64,000 nucleotides of DNA. Origin: Phycisphaerales bacterium UBA3190 (GTDB lineage Bacteria; Planctomycetota; Phycisphaerae; Phycisphaerales; UBA1924). Location of the stretch: assembly GCA_002364005.1 (NCBI GenBank), contig DEXG01000028.1, positions 30,227-94,226 on the forward strand. The letters run 5' to 3'. The position numbers were made by a program, and so were the translations under genes. Positions within the stretch are counted from its first letter, which is position 1; the number at the start of each line of letters is the position of its first letter. The notes below the pieces were generated by a model. That model searched no databases and was not told the DNA's origin. It saw only the letters and a list, made by a program, of their open reading frames with translations. Below are positions 24,332 through 31,686 of the stretch, piece after piece.

Positions 24332-26884
24332 TTATGTCGACTGTGAGCCGGCGGATTCGACCTCGGACTCGGGTTCGTCCGATTCCTCTGACTTTTCGGG
24401 CTCCGGGGGGGCGACATAGTCGCTCTCGAAGCTCAGGTGCTCGTCCTCGCCCTTGCGGGTGGCTTTGAGCACATTCTTGTCGTGCAGCTCGCCCGACAGG
24501 AGCATCTCGGACACGGGGTCCTCGATGTAGGTCCCGATGGCGCGACGCAGGGGGCGTGCACCGAAGTCGGGGTTGTAGCCCTTGTCGATGAGGAAGTCCT
24601 TGGCCGCCTGATCGAGTTCGAGCGCGAAGCCCTGCATGGTGAGCCGCTCGGCGACCTTGCCGACTTCGAACTCGACGATCGAGACGAGGTCTTCCTTGGT
24701 CAGCGGCTTGAAGACGATGACATCATCGAGACGGTTGATGAACTCGGGGCGGAAGAACCGCTCGATTTCCTTCATGAGCACGGACTTGACGGACTCGAAC
24801 TTGTCGTCCGCGGTGTGCTTGCCGAAGCCGAACCCGCCGCCGCCCTTGATGAGGTCGGCACCGATGTTGCTGGTCATGATGATGATGGTGTTGCGGAAGT
24901 CGACATGGCGCCCGAAGGAGTCGGTGAGTCGGCCTTCTTCCATGATCTGCAACAGCATGTTGAAGACATCGGGGTGGGCCTTCTCGACCTCGTCGAGCAG
25001 CACGACGGCGTAGGGTCGACGGCGGATCTGCTCGGTGAGCTGGCCGCCCTCTTCGTAGCCGACATAGCCGGGAGGTGCACCGACCAGTCGCGAGACGGTG
25101 TGCTTCTCCATGTACTCGGACATGTCGAGATGGATGAGGGCATCGCTGTCGCCGAACATGAACTCGGCGAGCGACTTGCTCAGCAGCGTCTTGCCGACAC
25201 CCGAGGGGCCGACGAAGATGAAGCTGCCCATCGGACGCTTGGGGTCTTTCAGGCCGGCGCGGGCACGGCGGATCGCCTTGGCGATGGCCTTGATCGCGTC
25301 GTTCTGGCTGATGACCGACTTGTGCAGCTCGTCCTCGAGCTTGAGCAGGCGCTGGGCCTCCTCCTTCTCGAGCTTCTGCAGCGGCACGCCGGTCATCTTG
25401 GAGACGACCTCGCGGATGATTTCCTCGTCGACGACGCCCGCAGATTCCTGCTGCTTGGCACGCCATTCGGCCTGGATATCTTCCTTCTTCTTGCGCATCT
25501 GCTCGGCCTGATCGCGCAGCTCGGCGGCCTTCTCGTAGTCGGCGCCCTTGACGGCTTCGTCCTTGGCGACCGAGAGGCGTTCGATCTCTGCTTCGATATC
25601 AGCCAGATCCGGCGGCTTGCGCATCGACTTGATGCGGACGCGTGCGCCGGCCTCGTCGAGCACATCGATCGACTTGTCGGGCTGGACGCGGCCGGTGATG
25701 TACCGGCCCGAGAGCTCGACGGCCGCGGTCAGGGCGTCGTCGGTGATGGTGACCCGGTGATGCGTTTCGTACTTATCACGGATGCCCTTGAGGATCTCGA
25801 TGGACTGTTCCTCGCTGGGCGGATCCACGGGGATCGCCTGGAAGCGACGGGCGAGGGCGGCGTCCTTCTCGATGTACTTGCGGTACTCGTCGAAGGTCGT
25901 GGCACCGATGCACTGGATCTCGCCTCGGGCGAGTGCGGGCTTGAGCACATTGGACGCGTCGATCGCGCCCTCGGCACCGCCGGCACCCACGAGGGTGTGG
26001 AGTTCGTCGATAAAGAGGATGACATTGCCCGCACGGCGGACCTCGTTCATCACGGCCTTGATGCGTTCTTCGAACTGCCCGCGGTACTTGGTGCCCGCGA
26101 CCATCATGGCCAGGTCGAGGACGACCAGGCGCTTGTCGTGCAGGATGTCGGGGACTTCCTGGCTGACGATGCGCTGGGCCAGGCCCTCGATGATGGCGGT
26201 CTTGCCCACACCGGCCTCGCCCAGCAGGACGGGGTTGTTCTTGGTGCGTCGGCACAGGACCTGGGTGAGGCGTTCGATCTCGTTGGCACGCCCGATGACG
26301 GGGTCGAGGTTCTTCTCGGTCGCCAGCTGGGTGAGGTCACGGCCGAAGGAATCCAGTGCGGGGGTCTTGGACTTGCCGCCCTTGCCTTTGGGACCGCCTT
26401 CGGAGGAGGGTCCGCCGCTTGATGTCATCTCGGCATCGCTCTCGGTGCCGGCGCCGAGGAGGTTGAGCACCTCTTCGCGGACATCTTCGAGCTTGAGCCC
26501 GAGGTTCATGAGGACCTGGGCGGCGACGCCGTCGTGCTCACGCAGCAGCCCGAGCAGGATGTGCTCGGTGCCGACATAGTTGTGGTTGAGGTTCCGTGCC
26601 TCTTCGATGGCGTACTCGATGACCTTTTTGGCCCGAGGGGTCTGGGGCAGCTTGCCCATGGTGACCATCTCAGGCCCGGCGCGGACGAGCTTCTCGACTT
26701 CGAGGCGGACCTTTCTCAGGTCGACATCGAGGTTCTTGAGCACATTGGCACCGACGCCGGAGCCCTCTTTGACGAGCCCGAGCAGGATATGCTCGGTCCC
26801 GATGTATTCGTGGTTAAAGCGCTGGGCTTCCTGGTTGGCCAGGGCCATCACTTTGCGGGCACGATCTGTGAATCGTTCAAACAT
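24332..26884 (-). CDS. clpC: ATP-dependent Clp protease ATP-binding subunit ClpC
   Basis: An 850-residue class I Hsp100 unfoldase. Two N-terminal Clp repeats (FNHEYIGTEHILLGL; LNHNYVGTEHILLGL) are followed by AAA+ module 1 with Walker A GEAGVGKT (about 222) and FIDELHTLVGAGGAEG. The middle region contains a UVR-like motif (ADYEKAAELRDQAEQM), which marks ClpC rather than ClpA/ClpB, and is followed by module 2 with GPSGVGKT (about 558) and the sensor/arginine-finger blocks. The C-terminal tail is acidic, Ser/Glu-rich and unusually long. ClpC feeds substrates to ClpP. It has a terminator downstream and a sigma-54-like promoter upstream; I saw no CIRCE element. Confidence 0.96.
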   Translation of the reverse strand: MFERFTDRARKVMALANQEAQRFNHEYIGTEHILLGLVKEGSGVGANVLKNLDVDLRKVRLEVEKLVRAGPEMVTMGKLPQTPRAKKVIEYAIEEARNLNHNYVGTEHILLGLLREHDGVAAQVLMNLGLKLEDVREEVLNLLGAGTESDAEMTSSGGPSSEGGPKGKGGKSKTPALDSFGRDLTQLATEKNLDPVIGRANEIERLTQVLCRRTKNNPVLLGEAGVGKTAIIEGLAQRIVSQEVPDILHDKRLVVLDLAMMVAGTKYRGQFEERIKAVMNEVRRAGNVILFIDELHTLVGAGGAEGAIDASNVLKPALARGEIQCIGATTFDEYRKYIEKDAALARRFQAIPVDPPSEEQSIEILKGIRDKYETHHRVTITDDALTAAVELSGRYITGRVQPDKSIDVLDEAGARVRIKSMRKPPDLADIEAEIERLSVAKDEAVKGADYEKAAELRDQAEQMRKKKEDIQAEWRAKQQESAGVVDEEIIREVVSKMTGVPLQKLEKEEAQRLLKLEDELHKSVISQNDAIKAIAKAIRRARAGLKDPKRPMGSFIFVGPSGVGKTLLSKSLAEFMFGDSDALIHLDMSEYMEKHTVSRLVGAPPGYVGYEEGGQLTEQIRRRPYAVVLLDEVEKAHPDVFNMLLQIMEEGRLTDSFGRHVDFRNTIIIMTSNIGADLIKGGGGFGFGKHTADDKFESVKSVLMKEIERFFRPEFINRLDDVIVFKPLTKEDLVSIVEFEVGKVAERLTMQGFALELDQAAKDFLIDKGYNPDFGARPLRRAIGTYIEDPVSEMLLSGELHDKNVLKATRKGEDEHLSFESDYVAPPEPEKSEESDEPESEVESAGSQST

Positions 26885-27067
26885 GGTGTTCTCCCGCCCC
26901 CCGGGACCTGCTCCGGGACGCTTTTCGACGCCCTACCGACGCCTGGGTTCTTGGACCCCACTAGGAAGAACGCTTCCCAGCACGATCCTGTTCGCATGAT
27001 CGGTGTGCAATGATGCATCCCTTGGTTCGGGGAAGACCAACACACACAGATTTCCACTACTATCGGC

Positions 27068-27083
27068 TGCACGGGGCGTGCCA
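27068..27083 (-). promoter_or_regulatory. Sigma-54 (-24/-12) promoter of clpC
   Basis: On the minus strand TGGCACGCCCCGTGCA matches TGGCACG-N4-TTGCW with one mismatch, the same G-for-T change as the site before recR. GG and GC spacing is exact. Transcription would start near 27056, giving a leader of about 170 nt before clpC. The 499-bp gap 26885-27383 holds no gene I can support. Confidence 0.55.
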
Positions 27084-27187
27084 GTGTGACACAAGGGCAA
27101 AAGTCGCTGCAGATCGAGCCAAGCCACGATTTGGTGGGGGGTTGCGAGCGCTGATTGCGTCAATGTGTCCTGAAATCGGGGCAAATG

Positions 27188-27202
27188 CTGCCGATTCGGC
27201 AG
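27188..27202. promoter_or_regulatory. Dyad between clpC and lpdA
   Basis: CTGCCGA-T-TCGGCAG is a perfect 15-bp palindrome. It lies 105 bp upstream of the clpC sigma-54 site, where an enhancer-binding protein would sit, and about 105 bp upstream of the lpdA -10. The bound protein is unknown. Confidence 0.4.
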
Positions 27203-27304
27203 GCGTCCGCGCCGTCGGGCGAAAATGTTGACACATGCTTGGGGCGCATCACGCAATGCGGGTGCTCAGCGGGTTTGAGTCGGTGTTCACGCGGCCACGG
27301 GCGC

Positions 27305-27310
27305 TATAAT
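27305..27310 (+). promoter_or_regulatory. Probable -10 element of lpdA promoter
   Basis: A consensus TATAAT lies 74 bp before the lpdA start codon. No good -35 is found at 16-18 bp (TTGAGT at 27275 is 24 bp away), so either the -35 is weak or an activator is used. Confidence 0.4.
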
Positions 27311-27383
27311 CCCGCCGTTTGTCAGTTCCCCGCCGGGCGGGCGATACAGAACGCGATCGGCGATTCAGAAACGAGGTTTCAGC

Positions 27384-28925
27384 GTGGCGAGCAAGCACTT
27401 TGATGTTGTGGTGATCGGTGGCGGCCCGGGCGGGTATGTCGGGGCAATTCGGGCGGCACAGCTTGGGTATAAGGTCGCGATCATCGAGCGGGCCAAGCTC
27501 GGCGGCGTGTGCCTCAACTGGGGGTGCATCCCCTCCAAGGCGTTGATCAGCAATGCCGCGTTGATGGAGCAGCTGGCCGAGAAAGAAGAGTGGGGGCTCG
27601 AGACCGGCGAGATCAAGTTCAACTGGGACAAGGTCATCGGTCGTTCGCGCGATGTGGCGAGCAAGCTCAACAAGGGTGTTGAGTTCCTGATGAAGAAAAA
27701 CAAGATCGAGTTCATCAACAAGCACGCCAAGATCGTCAAGGCGGGCCCAAAGGTTGAGATCGAGGTCCGCGATTGCGATCTGAATGAAGAGTTCACGCCC
27801 GCACCCGTCAAGGTCAACAAGGCCACCGAGACGATCACCGCGGACAAGGTCATCATCGCGACCGGTTCGGTCGCCCGCGACCTGCCCTTCGCCAAGTTCG
27901 ACGGCGACAAGGTCTGGGGTGCACGCGAAGCGATGCACAACAAGGAACGCCCCAACAAGCTCATCATCGTTGGCGCCGGCGCCATCGGGATGGAGTTCGG
28001 CTATGTCTACAAGAACTTCGGCACCGATGTCACCATCATCGAGATGATGGACCGTCTCGTCCCCATCGAGGATGAGCAGGTCGGCAAGGAGATGACCAAG
28101 ATCTACAAGAAGCACGGCTTCGATGTGCGTGTCAAGACCGGCGTGCTCGACATCGATACCAAGGGCAAGGGCGTCAAGGTCACCGTTGCGCCGATGGGCA
28201 AAGACGGCAAACCCGACGAGTCCAAGAAAGAAGTCCTCGAGGGCGACAAGGTGCTGCTGGCGATCGGTGTCGCCGGTCGATTCGACGGCTTGTTCGACGA
28301 ATCGCTCGGGCTTGAAACCGTGCGCGGCTTCATCAAGACGGACTATGTGCCCCTGAGCGACGACAAGCCCAGCGAGCCCAAGGCGCTGAGCTACGCGACC
28401 AACCTGCCCGGCATCTACGCGATCGGTGATGTGATCGGCCCGCCCGCGTTGGCGCATGTGGCCGGCGAGGAAGCGATCCTCTGTGTCGAGCAGTTCGCGT
28501 TCAAGGACGGCAAGGAGAAGCACGAGCCCATCCCCATGGACTACACCGTGATCCCGGGCTGCACCTACTGCCACCCGCAGGTCGGCAGCGTGGGCTACAC
28601 CGAGCAGGCGCTCAAGAAGCAGGGGCTCAAGAAGGGCGAGGACTACGAGGTCGGCGTCTTCAACAACATGGCCCTGGGCAAGGCGATCGCGACGCGTCAT
28701 ACCGACGGCTTCGTGAAGATTATCCGTGGGCTCCCCCGCGGCGAGATCCTCGGTGCACACATCCTGGGCGACCAGGCAACGGAGTTGATCGCCGAGCTGA
28801 CCGTGGCGCGTCGACTCGAAGCGACGACCGAGGAGCTGATCGCGACCGTTCACGCGCATCCCACGATGCACGAAGCCGTGCACGAGGCCGCGCTGGCCAG
28901 CGAGGGACGGGTCATTAACTCGTAA
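27384..28925 (+). CDS. lpdA: Dihydrolipoyl dehydrogenase (E3)
   Basis: A 513-residue class I flavoprotein disulfide reductase that reoxidises dihydrolipoamide in 2-oxoacid dehydrogenase complexes. The FAD fingerprint GGGPGGYVGAIRAAQLG (about 12-28) is followed by the redox pair C43/C48 in GGVCLNWGCIPSKA, the NAD fingerprint IIVGAGAIGMEFGYVYK, and the C-terminal catalytic HAHPTMHEAVHEA. The start codon is GTG with GAGG upstream. It is about 40 residues longer than usual because of insertions before and after the NAD fingerprint (around residues 125-150 and 260-315). No E1/E2 genes adjoin it. Confidence 0.95.
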   Translation: MASKHFDVVVIGGGPGGYVGAIRAAQLGYKVAIIERAKLGGVCLNWGCIPSKALISNAALMEQLAEKEEWGLETGEIKFNWDKVIGRSRDVASKLNKGVEFLMKKNKIEFINKHAKIVKAGPKVEIEVRDCDLNEEFTPAPVKVNKATETITADKVIIATGSVARDLPFAKFDGDKVWGAREAMHNKERPNKLIIVGAGAIGMEFGYVYKNFGTDVTIIEMMDRLVPIEDEQVGKEMTKIYKKHGFDVRVKTGVLDIDTKGKGVKVTVAPMGKDGKPDESKKEVLEGDKVLLAIGVAGRFDGLFDESLGLETVRGFIKTDYVPLSDDKPSEPKALSYATNLPGIYAIGDVIGPPALAHVAGEEAILCVEQFAFKDGKEKHEPIPMDYTVIPGCTYCHPQVGSVGYTEQALKKQGLKKGEDYEVGVFNNMALGKAIATRHTDGFVKIIRGLPRGEILGAHILGDQATELIAELTVARRLEATTEELIATVHAHPTMHEAVHEAALASEGRVINS

Positions 28926-28960
28926 TAAATGCATTGAGAGCATGCATATGCAAGCTTCAA

Positions 28961-28985
28961 GCCCGCCTTTCAGGCGGGTTTTTTA
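28961..28985 (+). terminator. Rho-independent terminator of lpdA
   Basis: GCCCGCC, a short loop, GGCGGGT then TTTTT, located 35 bp after the lpdA stop. Confidence 0.9.
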
Positions 28986-29057
28986 CTTGCGGAACCGATC
29001 GTGTGCGCGGTACGCTGATGCCTCGCCGTTCTGGTTGAGTAATCGTGAAAGGGACCC

Positions 29058-31607
29058 ATGATGCATGATGTTCGAGTTGCGCGATTCTTCGCGCCTGCTG
29101 CCGTTGCCGTTTCGTTGTTCGCGTTGCCCGCCGTTGCCGATCACCCGGATGGGGATGTCGAGCAGGCCCAGATGTTCTGGCAGCCCAGCGCCGGGCTTGA
29201 GTTGGTGCAGCTATCTGGTCACGCACGCGGCCCGGTGCTGCATGACAAGCCCGGGAGTGTGTTTGAGGGGGCGCCCGATGCACAGTTCGTGTTCACCGGC
29301 AGCGATCCCGAGGGCGATGCGCCCAGCGATGTCGCGTACACGCCCGATGGGAGCACGATTGTTATCGCGCACCGTGAGAGCCGCAACCTGATCCTGTGGG
29401 ACGCCGACACGCTCGCGTTCGTCGGCGCGATACCGATCTCGGGCGCGGCTCAGTCGCTGGCCATCACCCCCGATGGCAGCAAGGCGGTCGTGGCCAACAT
29501 CGACAACAACACCGTGTCGATCGTCGATCTGGGTTCGATGAGCGAGACGAGTGTGATCCCCGTGGGCACCAACCCGGGGTATGTCGCCATCAGCCCCGCC
29601 GGCGATCTGGCGGCTGTCGCGATCGGCTTCGATGGGCAGCTTCAGGTGATCGATATCTCCAGCGCTTCGGTGGCGCGCACCATCGATGACATCGGGTACG
29701 GCGTGCGGTTCAGCTTTTCAACCGAGCCGCCCGCGTCCTCGATTCAGTACACCAAGTTCTTCTTTGTGGATAACGATCGTGTGATCAATGCCGATCTCGG
29801 GGACGACGAGATGCAGATCATCAATGTGCGCACCGGCAGCGTGGCGCGCACGCCCATCGCCGATTCGGCCGCGGGGCTGGCGGTCTCGGGCGATCTTTCG
29901 ACGGCCATCATCACCCACAGTTACAGCGCCCGCACGCTCACCGTTGTGGATACCGCGTCGGGGACCATCACCGACACGGTGGTGCCCGCGTTCGATCTCA
30001 CCGGTCCGGTGGCGATCAATGCCGACGGATCGATCGCCACGGTCGGGGCACAGAACGCGGCCCGTGTGTTCGATGTCACCTCGGGCACCTTTGGCCCCTC
30101 GCTGGATACCGCGAGCATCAACGAGCTGCTGCCGACCTTCGATGGCCGCTACGCCGTGGGCGTGGGGTTCCGGGGTGCGGTGATCGATATGCAGACCGGT
30201 GCGTATGTCGACCAGGTGAACAATGTGGTCTCGACGGAGCACGGGGCGCTGTCGCCCACGGATTATCAGGCCGCGATGTGCTCGACGACCTTCGGCGATG
30301 ATCTCGTCGTGGCCGATGTCGAGGGCTCGATGGGCTCGCTGACGGCGGTGATGCGCAGCGGCCCGGAGGTCGAGGGCGACCGGTGCCGAACCATTGCGAT
30401 GAGCCACGACGGTTCGACGGCGGTGGGGGTTTCGATCTTCTCGGATACCGCGACGATCGTGGACACGAGCACCGGCACGGTAACGGGCGTCGCGCCGCTG
30501 GGCGAGCGTCCAAACGCGGTGGCGATCACCCCCGATGGGACCACGGCGGTGGTCGGGAATCTCGATTCGACCTACGCAACAGTCGTTGATCTTGACTCGG
30601 GTACGAGCACCGATGTGGAGATCTCGCGGCGAGCCGGTTCGGTCGCGATCAGCCCCGACGGGCAGTACGCCTACCTGGGTGTGGTGGCCAGCGGCGATGG
30701 CGTCTGGCGCATCGATCTGAACGCGAACACCGTCGCGGGGCCCAAGATCATCACGGGCAACATGGGCGGCGTGGGCTACAGCTTCTCGCAGAACTCGGGG
30801 ATCACCCTGAGCCCCGACGGCTCGATCCTGGCCGTCGCGGGGAGCTTTGACGATATGGTGTCGATCATCGATACCGCGAGCTGGTCGCTGGCCGCGAACC
30901 TGCCGGCGGGCGATTTCCCGACGATGGTGAGCTTCTCGCCCGACGGCGATCGCATGTATGTCACCAACCGTGACGGTGATAGCGTGAGCTTCTACGACAG
31001 CAGCGGGAGCGTGCCCAGCTTCCTGGCCACGCTCCCTGTGGGTGACTCGCCCTGGCAGACGGTTGATGATGGCAACGGGAAGCTGTGGGTGAACAACTGG
31101 GGCGACAGCCGCGTGTCTGCATACGACAGCACAACCGGGGCGTTGCTGGGTTCGGTGAACTTTGCCACACCGCCGGTGGGGCTCTCGCTTGACGCATCGA
31201 CCAACACCGTGCGGGTCGCCCACGGCACGGTCAGCACCTCGCTGGGCGGTGAGGCCGGCTTCTCGATGTCGCAGTCGGGCACACTGACTGTGATCGATGC
31301 CGACGATTTCAGCACCGAGACCTACGACCTCGGTGTCGGCCCGTCAGCCCTGGCCAGCAGCGACGACGGCACCACCCTGGCGGTCGCGGCACCGATCGGC
31401 GACGGCATGGCGATCCTGGATCTGAGCGCGGGCTGCAATGCCGCCGACATCACCGAGCCGTACGGCGAGCTGAACTTCTTCGATGTCAGCGCATTCCTGG
31501 TGGCCTTCAATGCGGGTGACCTGAGCGTTGATTTTAACAACGACGGGATGCTGAACTTCTTTGATGTGTCGGCCTTCCTGAAGGCGTTCAGCGCGGGCTG
31601 CCCGTAA
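29058..31607 (+). CDS. YVTN-type beta-propeller with GC-type dockerin
   Basis: An 849-residue secreted protein. Signal peptide residues 1-26 (end ALPAVA). The body is built from about 40-residue repeats of the form 'V-A-I-(T/S)-P-D-G-x-x-A-V-V...V-D-(L/T)-x-(S/T)-G', the YVTN/lactonase-like propeller pattern; there are enough for two propellers. After a Cys (CNAADI) comes a degenerate first dockerin loop (ITEPYGELNFFDVSAFL, lacking the DxNxDG ligands), then a good one (DFNNDGMLNFFD) and the ending SAGCP. It is the only plus-strand gene of the 29-57 kb dockerin block, with its own terminator. Catalytic residues were not identified. Confidence 0.88.
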   Translation: MMHDVRVARFFAPAAVAVSLFALPAVADHPDGDVEQAQMFWQPSAGLELVQLSGHARGPVLHDKPGSVFEGAPDAQFVFTGSDPEGDAPSDVAYTPDGSTIVIAHRESRNLILWDADTLAFVGAIPISGAAQSLAITPDGSKAVVANIDNNTVSIVDLGSMSETSVIPVGTNPGYVAISPAGDLAAVAIGFDGQLQVIDISSASVARTIDDIGYGVRFSFSTEPPASSIQYTKFFFVDNDRVINADLGDDEMQIINVRTGSVARTPIADSAAGLAVSGDLSTAIITHSYSARTLTVVDTASGTITDTVVPAFDLTGPVAINADGSIATVGAQNAARVFDVTSGTFGPSLDTASINELLPTFDGRYAVGVGFRGAVIDMQTGAYVDQVNNVVSTEHGALSPTDYQAAMCSTTFGDDLVVADVEGSMGSLTAVMRSGPEVEGDRCRTIAMSHDGSTAVGVSIFSDTATIVDTSTGTVTGVAPLGERPNAVAITPDGTTAVVGNLDSTYATVVDLDSGTSTDVEISRRAGSVAISPDGQYAYLGVVASGDGVWRIDLNANTVAGPKIITGNMGGVGYSFSQNSGITLSPDGSILAVAGSFDDMVSIIDTASWSLAANLPAGDFPTMVSFSPDGDRMYVTNRDGDSVSFYDSSGSVPSFLATLPVGDSPWQTVDDGNGKLWVNNWGDSRVSAYDSTTGALLGSVNFATPPVGLSLDASTNTVRVAHGTVSTSLGGEAGFSMSQSGTLTVIDADDFSTETYDLGVGPSALASSDDGTTLAVAAPIGDGMAILDLSAGCNAADITEPYGELNFFDVSAFLVAFNAGDLSVDFNNDGMLNFFDVSAFLKAFSAGCP

Positions 31608-31631
31608 GTAGCGCCTGATCTCAAAGACAAA

Positions 31632-31656
31632 GGCCGGCCCATATGGGCGGCCTTTT
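31632..31656 (+). terminator. Terminator after the YVTN-propeller gene
   Basis: GGCCgGCCC-ATAT-GGGCGGCC followed by TTTT, 25 bp beyond the stop at 31607. It also sits just past the end of the convergent gene at 31687. Confidence 0.8.
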
Positions 31657-31686
31657 CTCATGCTTGCGAGTGCCAGGGTGGTGGCT

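Noticed and set aside
24437..26422. 661-residue plus-strand open frame
   Set aside because: Antisense to clpC; high-GC codon bias keeps the opposite strand open. The translation is low-complexity (Asp/Gly/Leu/Val) without a ribosome site or domain.
26885..27383. CIRCE or CtsR operator before clpC
   Set aside because: No TTAGCACTC-N9-GAGTGCTAA and no CtsR heptad repeat was found.
27249..28943. 564-residue minus-strand open frame over lpdA
   Set aside because: lpdA has all catalytic motifs on the plus strand; the antisense product has no motif and a biased composition.
29718..31223. 501-residue minus-strand frame opposite the YVTN propeller
   Set aside because: Arg/His-rich antisense frame produced by the GC-rich repeats; no homology-like features.
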